Below, in pieces: positions 25,205 through 33,441 of a stretch of DNA of 48,501 bases. The notes under the pieces were generated by a model. The model was not told the origin of the DNA. It did no database searches and saw only the letters and a program-made list of their open reading frames with translations. Each line of letters starts with the position of its first letter. The stretch's first letter is position 1. The DNA is from Sporosalibacterium faouarense (lineage in GTDB: Bacteria; Bacillota; Clostridia; Tissierellales; VENL01). A program made the translations under genes and the position numbers. The DNA is taken from assembly GCF_016765695.1 (NCBI RefSeq), contig NZ_JAETGO010000079.1:1-48501 (forward strand). The letters run 5' to 3'.

Positions 25205-25236
25205 AGAAAGTCATAGGCTTAAGTCTATGACTTTCT
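25205..25236 (+). terminator. Intercistronic hairpin (attenuator) between oppA and oppB
   Basis: Perfect 12-base arms AGAAAGTCATAG / CTATGACTTTCT surround GCTTAAGT, which can pair further. Only short T runs follow, so it is more likely a partial terminator or mRNA-stabilising structure than a full stop. Confidence 0.6.
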
Positions 25237-25283
25237 TAAAATAATTATTTTAGTGAATTGGGTTGAAATGGAGTTGATAGAGG

Positions 25284-26228
25284 ATGTTTAAATATATTCG
25301 AAATAGATTAATAATTTCAATTGTAACATTACTTGTAATTTTATCTGTGCTTTTTTTATTACTAGACTTAATGCCAGGGTCACCATTTAATGATGAAAAA
25401 CTTAGCGAAGACCAAAAGGGAATGCTCTATGCAAAATATAATCTAGATAAGCCTTTGCATATTAGATATTTCACATATATGAAGAATGTAATATTCAAAG
25501 GAGATTTTGGTGAGTCATATACGATACAAAAAAACGTACCTGTATCAACTTTGCTTAAGGATAGGCTACCGATTTCTATAAGATTAGGTATACAATCTCT
25601 TTTAGTAGGAGCTTTAATAGGTGTCTTATTTGGTTCAGTTGCAGCAATTAATAAAAATTCAGGGTGGGATACCTTTACTACAGTGTTTTCAGTTCTGGGA
25701 ATTTCAGTACCATCTTATGTTTTTGCCCTTGGATTAAGTTATTTTCTAGGTTATAAAATTCATTTATTTCCTTTTACCTATGATATATATAAGCCCTTAG
25801 AATCTAGTGTTCTACCAACCATAGCTTTGTCAATGTTTGTTATAGCAACTGTTGCTAGATTTATGAGAACAGAGCTAGTTGAAGTCCTTGGTTCAGAATA
25901 TATCCTTTTAGCAGAGGCTAAAGGACTAAAAACAAGAAAGGTTCTTATAAAGCACTCTATAAGAAATGCACTAATACCTGTAATAACAGTTTTAGGACCC
26001 ATAACGGTTAGTCTCTTAACGGGATCTCTTGTTATCGAGAGAATATTTGGGATACCAGGACTAGGAGATTTATTGGTAACTGCCATAAGTGTAAATGACT
26101 TTAATGTTGTAATATCTATAGCCTTTTTCTACAGTATGTTTTATATTGCAATGATGTTAATAATTGATGTGCTATATGGTGTTATCGACCCTAGAATTAG
26201 AGTAGCAAAGGGGGAGCAAAATGGATAA
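25284..26228 (+). CDS. oppB: Oligopeptide ABC transporter permease OppB
   Basis: A 314-aa inner-membrane permease with six predicted helices, the first at about 9-30. The N-terminal 'LLFLLLDLMPGSPF' and 'YNLDKPLHIRYFTYMKNVIFKGDFGESY' are typical of OppB/DppB. The EAA loop that contacts the ATPases is 'EYILLAEAKGLKTRKVLIKHSIRNALIPV', and 'GSLVIERIFGIPGLGDLLVTAI' follows. With OppC it forms the channel for peptides delivered by OppA. ATG 25284 follows GGAGTTGATAGAGG. It overlaps oppC by 8 bp. Confidence 0.93.
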   Translation: MFKYIRNRLIISIVTLLVILSVLFLLLDLMPGSPFNDEKLSEDQKGMLYAKYNLDKPLHIRYFTYMKNVIFKGDFGESYTIQKNVPVSTLLKDRLPISIRLGIQSLLVGALIGVLFGSVAAINKNSGWDTFTTVFSVLGISVPSYVFALGLSYFLGYKIHLFPFTYDIYKPLESSVLPTIALSMFVIATVARFMRTELVEVLGSEYILLAEAKGLKTRKVLIKHSIRNALIPVITVLGPITVSLLTGSLVIERIFGIPGLGDLLVTAISVNDFNVVISIAFFYSMFYIAMMLIIDVLYGVIDPRIRVAKGEQNG

Positions 26229-27234
26229 TCTAGCTAAAAAATATGATAAAAAGTCCTTTGAAAGGATATTGAAAAATGAAAAAGTTCAAACTGATGTTGT
26301 GTATAAAGGCATAAGTTTTTGGAAGGATGTAGGACTTAGGTTTTATCAAAACAAAGGAGCTTTGATAGGATTAATATTAATTGTGATAATAGTAATTATG
26401 GCTTTTGTAGGACCTACTATGAATAAACATACTTACAAAAGTTTAGAAACAGAGCATCTCAACTTACCCCCAAGAATACAAGGTATAGAGAATTTAGGAG
26501 TTTTTGATGGTGAAATCAATGGAGTAAATGTATATCAAGAAAAAGGCTTAGATGATGTATATTATTGGTTTGGTACCGATAGCCTAGGAAGAGACATTTG
26601 GACGAGAGTATGGGTAGGAACTCAAGTATCCATATATATAGCTTTACTAGCAGTGGTTATTGATATGTTTATTGGCATGGGCTATGGATTAATTTCTGGA
26701 TATTTAGGTGGAAAAGTAGATGTATTTATGCAGAGATTTATTGAAATATTAAGTGGAATTCCAAATTTAGTTGTTGTAACCCTATTTGTTATGATTTTAA
26801 ATCCTGGAATTTTATCTATTTCATTGGCACTGGTGATAACGGGGTGGATAGGTATGAGCAGAGTAGTTCGTTCTCAGGTTCTAAGACTAAAGGAATTAGA
26901 TTTTATTTTAGCTTCGAGAACATTAGGAGCAAGTACATCTCAAATTATAATAAAAGACTTATTTCCCAATATTTTTGGTCAAGTCATTATAATGAGCATG
27001 TTTTCAATACCAAAGTCAATTTTCTACGAATCATTTTTGGCCTTTATAGGTCTTGGACTTCAGCCTCCTATGGCCTCACTGGGAGTTTTAATTAATGATG
27101 GTTATAAATCAATATTAGTATATCCCCACATGATTATTTCACCAGTAATAGTGTTAGCAATATTAATGTTGAGCTTCAATTTATTAGCTGATGGGTTAAG
27201 GGATGCATTGGACCCTAAAATGAAGGAACATTAG
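26221..27234 (+). CDS. oppC: Oligopeptide ABC transporter permease OppC
   Basis: A 337-aa permease, partner of OppB. The cytoplasmic N-terminus is followed by a helix at about 48-66, then a periplasm-side region with 'WFGTDSLGRDIWTRVWVGTQVS', the diagnostic OppC/DppC motif. Between TM1 and that motif is a ~55-residue stretch (about 70-122) with 'GEINGVNVYQEKGLDDVYYW', longer than in typical DppC. The EAA loop is 'DFILASRTLGASTSQIIIKDLFPNIFGQVI'. AAGGGGGAGC precedes the ATG, inside the oppB end; the overlap implies coupled translation. Confidence 0.93.
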   Translation: MDNLAKKYDKKSFERILKNEKVQTDVVYKGISFWKDVGLRFYQNKGALIGLILIVIIVIMAFVGPTMNKHTYKSLETEHLNLPPRIQGIENLGVFDGEINGVNVYQEKGLDDVYYWFGTDSLGRDIWTRVWVGTQVSIYIALLAVVIDMFIGMGYGLISGYLGGKVDVFMQRFIEILSGIPNLVVVTLFVMILNPGILSISLALVITGWIGMSRVVRSQVLRLKELDFILASRTLGASTSQIIIKDLFPNIFGQVIIMSMFSIPKSIFYESFLAFIGLGLQPPMASLGVLINDGYKSILVYPHMIISPVIVLAILMLSFNLLADGLRDALDPKMKEH

Positions 27235-27263
27235 GTAAAGAAAGTATGAAAGAAGGTGAGAAA

Positions 27264-28310
27264 GTGGAGAAAATATTAGAAGTAAAAAATCTATGCGTAT
27301 CGTTTAAAACCCATAATGGAGTTGTAAAAGCAATTAGGGGTGTTAGCTTTGATCTATTTAAAGGAGAAACTCTAGCAATAGTAGGTGAGAGTGGTTCGGG
27401 GAAATCTGTTACGACTAAAGTTCTAATGGGTATCCTTGCTAAGAATGGAATTATAGAAGAAGGAGAAGTTTTATTTGATAATAAAGATTTGACTAAAATA
27501 ACAAAAAAGGAAATATCAAATATTAAGGGTAAGGATATTGCAATAATATTTCAAGATCCAATGACATCTTTAAATCCCACAATGACAGTAGGGTACCAAA
27601 TAGCAGAGAGTATAATTGAACATCAAGGGCTAACTAAAAATGAAGCTAAAAGTAAAGCTATGGAACTTATTAAGCTTGTTGGAATCAATCAATCAGAAAA
27701 AAGATATAAACAGTACCCACATCAATTAAGTGGTGGTATGAGACAGAGAATAGTGATTGCCATAGCTTTGGCATGCAATCCAAGAATTCTAATTGCTGAT
27801 GAACCAACTACTGCATTGGATGTTACTATACAGGCACAGATATTAGATTTGATTAAAGAGTTACAGGAGAAAATCGGTTTGTCTATAATATTTATCACTC
27901 ATGATTTAGGAGTTGTAGCAAATGTAGCTGACAGAGTAGCTGTAATGTATGCTGGTAAAATAGTAGAATTTGGAACAGCAGAAGAAATTTTCTTTGATCC
28001 AAGGCATCCATACACTTGGGGTCTATTGGCATCTGTACCAGATTTGAATAGTGAAATAAATAAGCTCTATGCTATACCAGGAGCACCTCCTAATTTATTA
28101 TATCCACCTAAAGGGGATGCATTTGCTTTAAGAAGTGACTTTGCATTAAAAGTTGACTTAGAAGAAGAGCCTCCATTTTTTAAAGTAACTGATACACATT
28201 ATGCAGCGACATGGTTACTACATGAGAATGCCCCTAAGGTTGAAATGCCAGAGATATTGAAAGTAAGGATAGAGAGTATGAAGAAAGAGGTGTCTCAATA
28301 TGACTACTAA
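27264..28310 (+). CDS. oppD: Oligopeptide ABC transporter ATPase OppD
   Basis: A 348-aa ATPase energising peptide import. Walker A 'GESGSGKSVTTK', Q-loop 'IIFQDPMTSLNPTMTVG', signature 'LSGGMRQRI', Walker B 'ILIADEPTTALDVT', switch 'FITHDLGVVA', then the OppD/F C-terminal domain with 'HPYTWGLLASVP' and 'IPGAPPNLL'. The four-Cys iron-sulfur motif seen in some OppD/DppD proteins is absent. I choose GTG 27264 with AGAAGGTGAG upstream; an in-frame ATG at 27246 is possible but its ribosome site is weak. Overlaps oppF by 11 bp. Confidence 0.92.
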   Translation: MEKILEVKNLCVSFKTHNGVVKAIRGVSFDLFKGETLAIVGESGSGKSVTTKVLMGILAKNGIIEEGEVLFDNKDLTKITKKEISNIKGKDIAIIFQDPMTSLNPTMTVGYQIAESIIEHQGLTKNEAKSKAMELIKLVGINQSEKRYKQYPHQLSGGMRQRIVIAIALACNPRILIADEPTTALDVTIQAQILDLIKELQEKIGLSIIFITHDLGVVANVADRVAVMYAGKIVEFGTAEEIFFDPRHPYTWGLLASVPDLNSEINKLYAIPGAPPNLLYPPKGDAFALRSDFALKVDLEEEPPFFKVTDTHYAATWLLHENAPKVEMPEILKVRIESMKKEVSQYDY

Positions 28311-29223
28311 GAATCAAGTAATCTTAAGGGTGGAAAATTTAAGTCAGCATTTTAAGTTGGGGAGAAAAAATATTTTAAAAGCAATGGATAAAGTTTCTTT
28401 TACAGTAAATAAAGGAGAGACCTTTGGATTAGTTGGGGAAAGTGGCTCAGGCAAATCTACTACAGGTAGAAGTATTATAAGGTTATATAATCCTACAGAT
28501 GGAGATGTTGAGTTTTTAGGAAAAAGAATTTCAGGAAAGATTGACAAAAGAACAGAATCAATGTTGAGAACAAAAATGCAGATGATTTTCCAAGATCCCA
28601 TGGCATCATTAAATCCTAGAAAAACAGTTTTGGATATAATAGCCCAAGGGTTAGATATCCATAAGTTATATAAAACTAAGAAAGAGAGAAATAAAAAAGT
28701 ATATGACATACTGGAAACTGTTGGATTATCTAAAGAACATGCCCATCGTTATCCCCATGAATTTAGTGGTGGACAACGACAGAGGATAGGGATAGCAAGA
28801 GCTTTGGTTGTAGATCCTGAGTTCGTAATTGCGGATGAAGCTATCAGTGCATTGGATGTATCAATTCAAGCGCAGGTAGTTAATCTTCTAAAAAAAATGC
28901 AGGAAGAAAGAGAGTTAACTTATATATTTATCGCTCATGATCTTTCCATGGTTAGATATATTAGTGACCGAATTGGTGTTATGCATTTAGGGAAAATGGT
29001 TGAAATAGGTTCGGCAAGTAATATTTATAATAATCCAATACACCCTTATACAAAGTCACTGTTATCTGCTATCCCCCATCCAAATCCATTGTTAGAAAGA
29101 TATAGAAAACGGGTCGATTATGATAAATCAAATATTGACTATGACGAAGGTGAATTAGTTGAAATCGAAAAGGACCATTTTGTGTTAGGTACTGAAGGAG
29201 AAATTAAGAGGTGGACAGCATAA
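28300..29223 (+). CDS. oppF: Oligopeptide ABC transporter ATPase OppF
   Basis: A 307-aa second ATPase of the opp system. Walker A 'GESGSGKSTTGRSIIRL', Q-loop 'MIFQDPMASLNPRKTV', signature 'FSGGQRQRIGIARAL', Walker B 'FVIADEAISALDVSIQ', switch 'FIAHDLSMVRYISDR', and the C-terminal 'IYNNPIHPYTKSLLSAIPHPNP' typical of OppF/DppF. Its ATG lies inside the oppD end with AAAGAGGTG upstream, so it is translationally coupled. Last gene of the operon, followed by a strong terminator. Confidence 0.94.
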   Translation: MTTKNQVILRVENLSQHFKLGRKNILKAMDKVSFTVNKGETFGLVGESGSGKSTTGRSIIRLYNPTDGDVEFLGKRISGKIDKRTESMLRTKMQMIFQDPMASLNPRKTVLDIIAQGLDIHKLYKTKKERNKKVYDILETVGLSKEHAHRYPHEFSGGQRQRIGIARALVVDPEFVIADEAISALDVSIQAQVVNLLKKMQEERELTYIFIAHDLSMVRYISDRIGVMHLGKMVEIGSASNIYNNPIHPYTKSLLSAIPHPNPLLERYRKRVDYDKSNIDYDEGELVEIEKDHFVLGTEGEIKRWTA

Positions 29224-29233
29224 ACTATTGAGG

Positions 29234-29278
29234 ACTAGCTTGGTGAAAAAAGTAATCAAGCTAGTTTTTATTTTTTTT
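29234..29278 (+). terminator. Terminator of the opp operon
   Basis: ACTAGCTTG / CAAGCTAGT stem (about 11 bp with flanking pairs), 10-14-nt loop, followed by TTTTTATTTTTTTT. Confidence 0.85.
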
Positions 29279-29293
29279 GAATGGAAAGTTAAC

Positions 29294-29322
29294 TTGACAT
29301 ACCAAAGGGAATATATTACAAT
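29294..29322 (+). promoter_or_regulatory. SigA-type promoter of the XRE cassette
   Basis: TTGACA (29294-29299), 17-bp spacer, TACAAT (29317-29322), about 40 nt before the TTG start. Confidence 0.75.
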
Positions 29323-29363
29323 AAAATGGAAAGGAAGCTTTACAATCATTGTGAGGTGATATT

Positions 29364-29573
29364 TTGAAGAATCGTCTTGATGAAATTAGAAAAAAACATA
29401 ATATGACTCAAGAAGAGTTGGCAGAAAAACTGAAGGTGTCCAGACAAACAATAGGTTCATTGGAGAATGGTAGATATAATCCATCAATAATTTTAGCTTT
29501 TAAAATCGCAAAGTTATTTAAAACTAGTATTGAAGAAATATTTATTTATGGGGAGAGTGAAGAAAATGAATAA
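29364..29573 (+). CDS. Small XRE-family helix-turn-helix regulator
   Basis: A 69-aa Cro/CI-type regulator that is essentially only a HTH_3 domain: 'IRKKHNMTQEELAEKLKVSRQTIGSLENGRYNPSIILAFKIAKLFKTSIEEIF'. Such proteins are usually paired with a small membrane protein, as here: the next gene overlaps it by 8 bp. It starts at TTG 29364, with TGTGAGGTGAT upstream. It is probably a repressor of its own strong promoter. The target and inducer are unknown. Confidence 0.9.
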   Translation: MKNRLDEIRKKHNMTQEELAEKLKVSRQTIGSLENGRYNPSIILAFKIAKLFKTSIEEIFIYGESEENE

Positions 29574-29994
29574 ATGGAAAAATAAAGTTGCTCTGTACTG
29601 GATTCTTCTAATTGTTGGGGTTGTAATAGCGTGTATCGGCGGTTTTCTATTAAGAGAAACAGAACCAAAGGCTTTATCAGGAGTCTTTATAGGTATAGGC
29701 GCAGGATTATTAGGATTATCAGTAGGAGAGCTTATTAATATAAAGGTTGTCAATAGATATCCAGATTATAAACGAATGATAGATATTGAAAATAAAGATG
29801 AGAGAAATATTAAAATTAAGAATCTAGCTAAGGCAAAGGCTTTTGATTTTATGATAAAGGTCTTTGGAATACTAATGCTTGTATATGCATTAATGAATGA
29901 AAAATTAGTGACAATATTAATGCTAGTAGGGGTATATTTATCAGTTGTAACAGTCTATGTAGTATTTTTTAATAAGTATTCAAGAGAAATGTAG
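29566..29994 (+). CDS. Small membrane protein paired with an XRE regulator (DUF2178-like)
   Basis: A 142-aa membrane protein with four hydrophobic helices, at about 9-27, 37-55, 94-112 and 118-136. Between helices 2 and 3 is a charged cytoplasmic loop 'KRMIDIENKDERNIKIKNLAKAKAFD'; a 'DER..I...AKAKA' segment like this is common in the small membrane proteins that accompany HTH genes (DUF2178/DUF3796-like). I choose ATG 29566, with GGGGAGAGTG upstream, over the frame's earlier codons. Function unknown. It overlaps the regulator gene, so the two are expressed together. Confidence 0.8.
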   Translation: MNKWKNKVALYWILLIVGVVIACIGGFLLRETEPKALSGVFIGIGAGLLGLSVGELINIKVVNRYPDYKRMIDIENKDERNIKIKNLAKAKAFDFMIKVFGILMLVYALMNEKLVTILMLVGVYLSVVTVYVVFFNKYSREM

Positions 29995-30052
29995 AGTAGC
30001 TATATTATTTGACTGAGTTAAGTAATTATTAGTCGTAGGAGGGGTGAAATAT

Positions 30053-30517
30053 ATGGATAACAGAGATAAAATAAAAGTATATATAAAAGAAATATCAGAA
30101 ATTAAGGGTAAATCAAGTTCGAAGATAATTAAGGTTTTAAAATTAGAATTACTTGAAAGATGTCTTAAAAGAATAGGCCAGTTTTTAGAAACTTGTGATG
30201 AGTGTAATATATACTTTCAAGAAATTGATGATATAATTTCAAAAGTCAATGAATATGTAGAGAAATCTGATAAAAATACTCTCAAGGAATATCGTTACCA
30301 GATGAAAGGCATAGTGGAACATTTGAAAAAGAAACATGGATTAATAGATGAAGGACATTATGTAAGTCAATATATGACTATAGGAATGACGATTGGAGTA
30401 AGTATAGGAATTACAATGGATAATATCGCAATAGGGATATCATTAGGTATCGCCGTAGGAGTAGCTATTGGATCATCATATGATGCCAAAGCAAAGAAAG
30501 AAGGGAGAGTAATCTAG
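30053..30517 (+). CDS. Hypothetical protein with coiled-coil body and C-terminal glycine-zipper segment
   Basis: I do not recognise this 154-aa protein. Residues 1 to about 105 are charged and helical ('VLKLELLERCLKRIGQFLETCDECNIYFQEIDDI') with a CDEC pair. The C-terminal ~40 residues are a hydrophobic, glycine-spaced segment: 'MTIGMTIGVSIGITM' and 'IAIGISLGIAVGVAIGSSY', a glycine-zipper pattern that can pack two membrane helices. ATG 30053 is preceded by TAGGAGGGG. It lies 58 bp after the membrane-protein gene and before a long hairpin, so it probably belongs to the XRE cassette. Confidence 0.75.
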   Translation: MDNRDKIKVYIKEISEIKGKSSSKIIKVLKLELLERCLKRIGQFLETCDECNIYFQEIDDIISKVNEYVEKSDKNTLKEYRYQMKGIVEHLKKKHGLIDEGHYVSQYMTIGMTIGVSIGITMDNIAIGISLGIAVGVAIGSSYDAKAKKEGRVI

Positions 30518-30535
30518 ATACTGAATTAAAAAAAG

Positions 30536-30565
30536 GCATATATGACAACCTGTTGTCATATATGC
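30536..30565 (+). terminator. Long hairpin after the glycine-zipper gene
   Basis: GCATATATGACAAC / GTTGTCATATATGC, 14-base perfect arms with a 2-nt centre, preceded by an A run and followed by TTAAATAT. The U-tract is poor but the position suits an operon end. Confidence 0.6.
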
Positions 30566-30608
30566 TTAAATATAATATTAGTAACAATACTTATCTAGGA
30601 GAGATAAT

Positions 30609-31496
30609 ATGAGGTTTATTGAAGCTAAAAAAATATTATCTAATTGGTCTGATGGAAAAGGGTGGTTTGGGAACAATTATGGTATGAATATCTATAAAGG
30701 CTGTTGTCATGGTTGTATATACTGTGACTCCAGAAGTGAATGCTACAAAGTATATAATTTTGATGAAGTGAGAGCTAAGAAAGACGTTCTCTTACTGTTG
30801 GAAAAAGAGCTAATTTCTAAAAGAAAAAAAGGTGTTATAGGAAATGGAGCTATGAGTGATCCCTACAATCCCTTTGAAAGAAAATATGAGTTTACCAGAG
30901 GAACACTTAAGCTAATTAATAAGTATGGTTTTGGCGCAAGCTTATTGACAAAATCTGATTTAGTCACTAGAGATGTTGATATATTAGAAAAAATAAAATC
31001 TCATTCTCCTGTCATGGTGAAATTCACCATAACAACTTATGATGATGAACTTTGCAAGAAAATTGAACCTAATGTAACCGTAACCTCGAAAAGATTTTTA
31101 GCTTTAAAGAAGATTTCAGAAGCAGGAATATTTACAGGAGTTCTTTGTTGGCCTATTCTTCCCTTTATAAATGATACAGAGGAAAATATTAAGAGCATTA
31201 TTAAAGCTACTGCTGAAAATGGTGGTAAGTTCGTAGCGCCATGCTTAGGGGTAACACTTAGACAAAATCAGAGAACGTACTTTTATAATAAGCTAGATAT
31301 ACTTTTTCCAGGAGTAAAAGAAAAATATATTAAAACCTTCGGAGATAGTTATGAGTGTAATTCTATTAATATCGATAAATTGAACGATATATTTAAAAAA
31401 GAATGTAAAAAGTATGGGTTATTATATAAGATGTCGGATATCAGAAAAGCTATGAGAAGTAAGTACATACACAAACAGATATCTCTTTTTGATTAG
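30609..31496 (+). CDS. Radical SAM protein, spore photoproduct lyase-like family
   Basis: A 295-aa radical SAM enzyme. The [4Fe-4S]/AdoMet motif C-x3-C-x2-C is Cys32, Cys36, Cys39 in 'NIYKGCCHGCIYCDSRSECY'. Downstream 'GNGAMSDPYNPFERKYEFTRGTLKLINKYGFGASLLTKSDLVTRDVDIL' and 'VKFTITTYDDELCKKIEPNV' match the SplB-like/Rv2578c group of radical SAM proteins, whose reaction is not known for most members. True SplB is longer and has a conserved C-terminal Cys, so I do not call it SplB. AGGAGAGATAAT precedes the ATG. It appears to be monocistronic. Confidence 0.85.
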   Translation: MRFIEAKKILSNWSDGKGWFGNNYGMNIYKGCCHGCIYCDSRSECYKVYNFDEVRAKKDVLLLLEKELISKRKKGVIGNGAMSDPYNPFERKYEFTRGTLKLINKYGFGASLLTKSDLVTRDVDILEKIKSHSPVMVKFTITTYDDELCKKIEPNVTVTSKRFLALKKISEAGIFTGVLCWPILPFINDTEENIKSIIKATAENGGKFVAPCLGVTLRQNQRTYFYNKLDILFPGVKEKYIKTFGDSYECNSINIDKLNDIFKKECKKYGLLYKMSDIRKAMRSKYIHKQISLFD

Positions 31497-31654
31497 GCAG
31501 AGGTATCCATGAATAGTATATAAACTTTATTTAAATACATATTTAGCCAACTTGTGAAAGAAGCGAAATAAAAAGAAATAAAAAGAAATCTTAGAATTGT
31601 ATATGATTAATGAGAATGAAAAAAACATATAGCTTTCTAGCTTTAAAAGAAATC

Positions 31655-31683
31655 TGACCTGAAGCTTAATAGGTCATTTTTTT
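31655..31683 (+). terminator. Probable terminator in the 31497-31838 gap
   Basis: TGACCT / AGGTCA with a 10-nt loop, followed by seven T (31677-31683). Apart from the speA promoter, a tandem AAAAAGAAAT repeat near 31571-31590 is the only other structure I see in this ~340-bp gap. Confidence 0.5.
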
Positions 31684-31774
31684 CTATAGATGTATAATTA
31701 TATTAATATAACTAGGGTAATAATAAAAATGATTAGGTATCATAAAAAATACTTTTGCTTTTACAAAATTTGTA

Positions 31775-31803
31775 TTGACATTGAATTGTCTATTGTATAT
31801 ATT
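31775..31803 (+). promoter_or_regulatory. SigA-type promoter of speA
   Basis: TTGACA (31775-31780), 17-bp spacer, TATATT (31798-31803), about 35 nt before the GTG start. Confidence 0.75.
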
Positions 31804-31838
31804 ATTCTTATTTGAAGAATTAAAAGAAGGTGATAAAT

Positions 31839-33293
31839 GTGTTCAAGAATCAAAATCAGACACCGTTATTTGACGCAATCAAAGCGTATCATGATAGGAG
31901 TGTAATACCCTTTGATGTGCCTGGACATAAACATGGAGTGGGGCTTAAAGAGTTGGGAGAATACCTGGGACCCAAAGTATTAGAGATAGATGTGAATTCT
32001 ATGAAACCTTTAGACAATATTAGTAATCCTGTTAGTGTTATCAAAGATGCTCAAGAATTAATGGCAGAAGCCTATATGTGTGATCACGCTTTTTTCTTAG
32101 TAAATGGAACTACTTCTGGGGTTCAAGCAATGATTATGAGTGTATGTCAACCAGGAGATAAGATAATACTGCCTAGAAATGCCCATAAGTCTGCGGTAAA
32201 TGGAATGATACTTAGTGGAGCCTTGCCCATTTATATTCAGCCGGAAACTAATGATGAATTAGGCATTGCCATGGGAGTAACTTTAGAAAGTATTGAAAAA
32301 GCAATTGCCAAAAATACCGATGCAAAAGCTATATTTTTAATAAACCCTACATACTATGGTGCAGCATCAGATATTAAAAAGATAATAAAATTAGCTCATA
32401 GACACGGAATTGCAGTGTTACTTGATGAAGCCCACGGCGCACATTTGAGCTTTCATAAGGATCTTCCCATATCTGGCATGGAGGTAGGAGGAGATATGGC
32501 AGCGGTAAGTCTCCACAAAACAGGAGGCTCACTGACTCAAAGCTCGGCTCTTTTACTGAATGAAGGCTTTATTGATAAAAATACTGTAAGAACTACACTA
32601 AATTTAATGCAAACAACTAGTGCTTCGTATTTATTAATGACTAGTCTTGATATAGCTAGAAAAATGTTAGCGACAGAAGGTGAAAAGGTAATTTCTAAAA
32701 CTTTAGGTTTAGCAAGATATGCTAGGGAAGAAATTAATAAGATTGAAGGGCTATATGCCTTTGGTAAGGAATTAGTAGGAGAACCAGGAGTTCATGCATT
32801 TGATGAAACTAAACTAGGGGTAAATGTTTCTGGACTAGGCATTTCTGGATTCAAAGCATACGATATACTTCGTGATGAGTACAATATTCAGATGGAGCTA
32901 GGTGATGCATATAATATTCTTGGAATAATTAGTGTAGGCGATACAGAAGAATCAATTCAGGCATTGATTGATGCATTAAAAGATATGAGTAGTAAGTATA
33001 GTGGAAAAAATATTAAGTTTAAAAAGAAAAAGGTTTTAGAGAATCCCGAGGTAATAGTATCACCAAGAAATGCATTTTATGCTCGAAAGAGATTTGTTAA
33101 GCTTGATGAGGCAGAAGGTGAGATAAGTGGTGAATCTATTATGGCATATCCTCCAGGTATTCCAATTGTAACTCCTGGAGAAAGGATAAGCGCTGAAATG
33201 ATAGAATATATTAAATTCTTGAAGAGTCAAAACAGTATATTGACAGATATGGAAGATCCAACTTTAAAAAATGTTAAAGTTTTAGGAGTATAA
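31839..33293 (+). CDS. speA: Arginine decarboxylase, PLP fold type I (biosynthetic, SpeA-like)
   Basis: A 484-aa decarboxylase of the Orn/Lys/Arg family, short Firmicutes type; by context it converts arginine to agmatine. N-terminal 'FDVPGHKHGVGL' and 'NGTTSGVQAMIMSVCQPGDKIILPRNAHKSAVNG', then 'VLLDEAHGAHLSFH' and the PLP-binding Lys227 in 'VSLHKTGGSLTQSS'. 'GIPIVTPGERIS' lies near the C-terminus. I choose GTG 31839, with GAAGGTGAT upstream; GTG 31830 lies within that ribosome site. The partners at 33442 (spermidine synthase) and 34283 (agmatinase) support arginine rather than lysine as substrate. Confidence 0.9.
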   Translation: MFKNQNQTPLFDAIKAYHDRSVIPFDVPGHKHGVGLKELGEYLGPKVLEIDVNSMKPLDNISNPVSVIKDAQELMAEAYMCDHAFFLVNGTTSGVQAMIMSVCQPGDKIILPRNAHKSAVNGMILSGALPIYIQPETNDELGIAMGVTLESIEKAIAKNTDAKAIFLINPTYYGAASDIKKIIKLAHRHGIAVLLDEAHGAHLSFHKDLPISGMEVGGDMAAVSLHKTGGSLTQSSALLLNEGFIDKNTVRTTLNLMQTTSASYLLMTSLDIARKMLATEGEKVISKTLGLARYAREEINKIEGLYAFGKELVGEPGVHAFDETKLGVNVSGLGISGFKAYDILRDEYNIQMELGDAYNILGIISVGDTEESIQALIDALKDMSSKYSGKNIKFKKKKVLENPEVIVSPRNAFYARKRFVKLDEAEGEISGESIMAYPPGIPIVTPGERISAEMIEYIKFLKSQNSILTDMEDPTLKNVKVLGV

Positions 33294-33441
33294 TATAGAT
33301 ATTTTAGAATATTAAAATATTGATGAAATTAGTAGTAAGGTATATAATCGTCTTATTAACTAAGAATGAATATGCTGAAAGCAATTTTAATGAAGTTGGT
33401 AATAGAATACTTAGCGTATAATTTTATTAGGAGGTTTGGAA

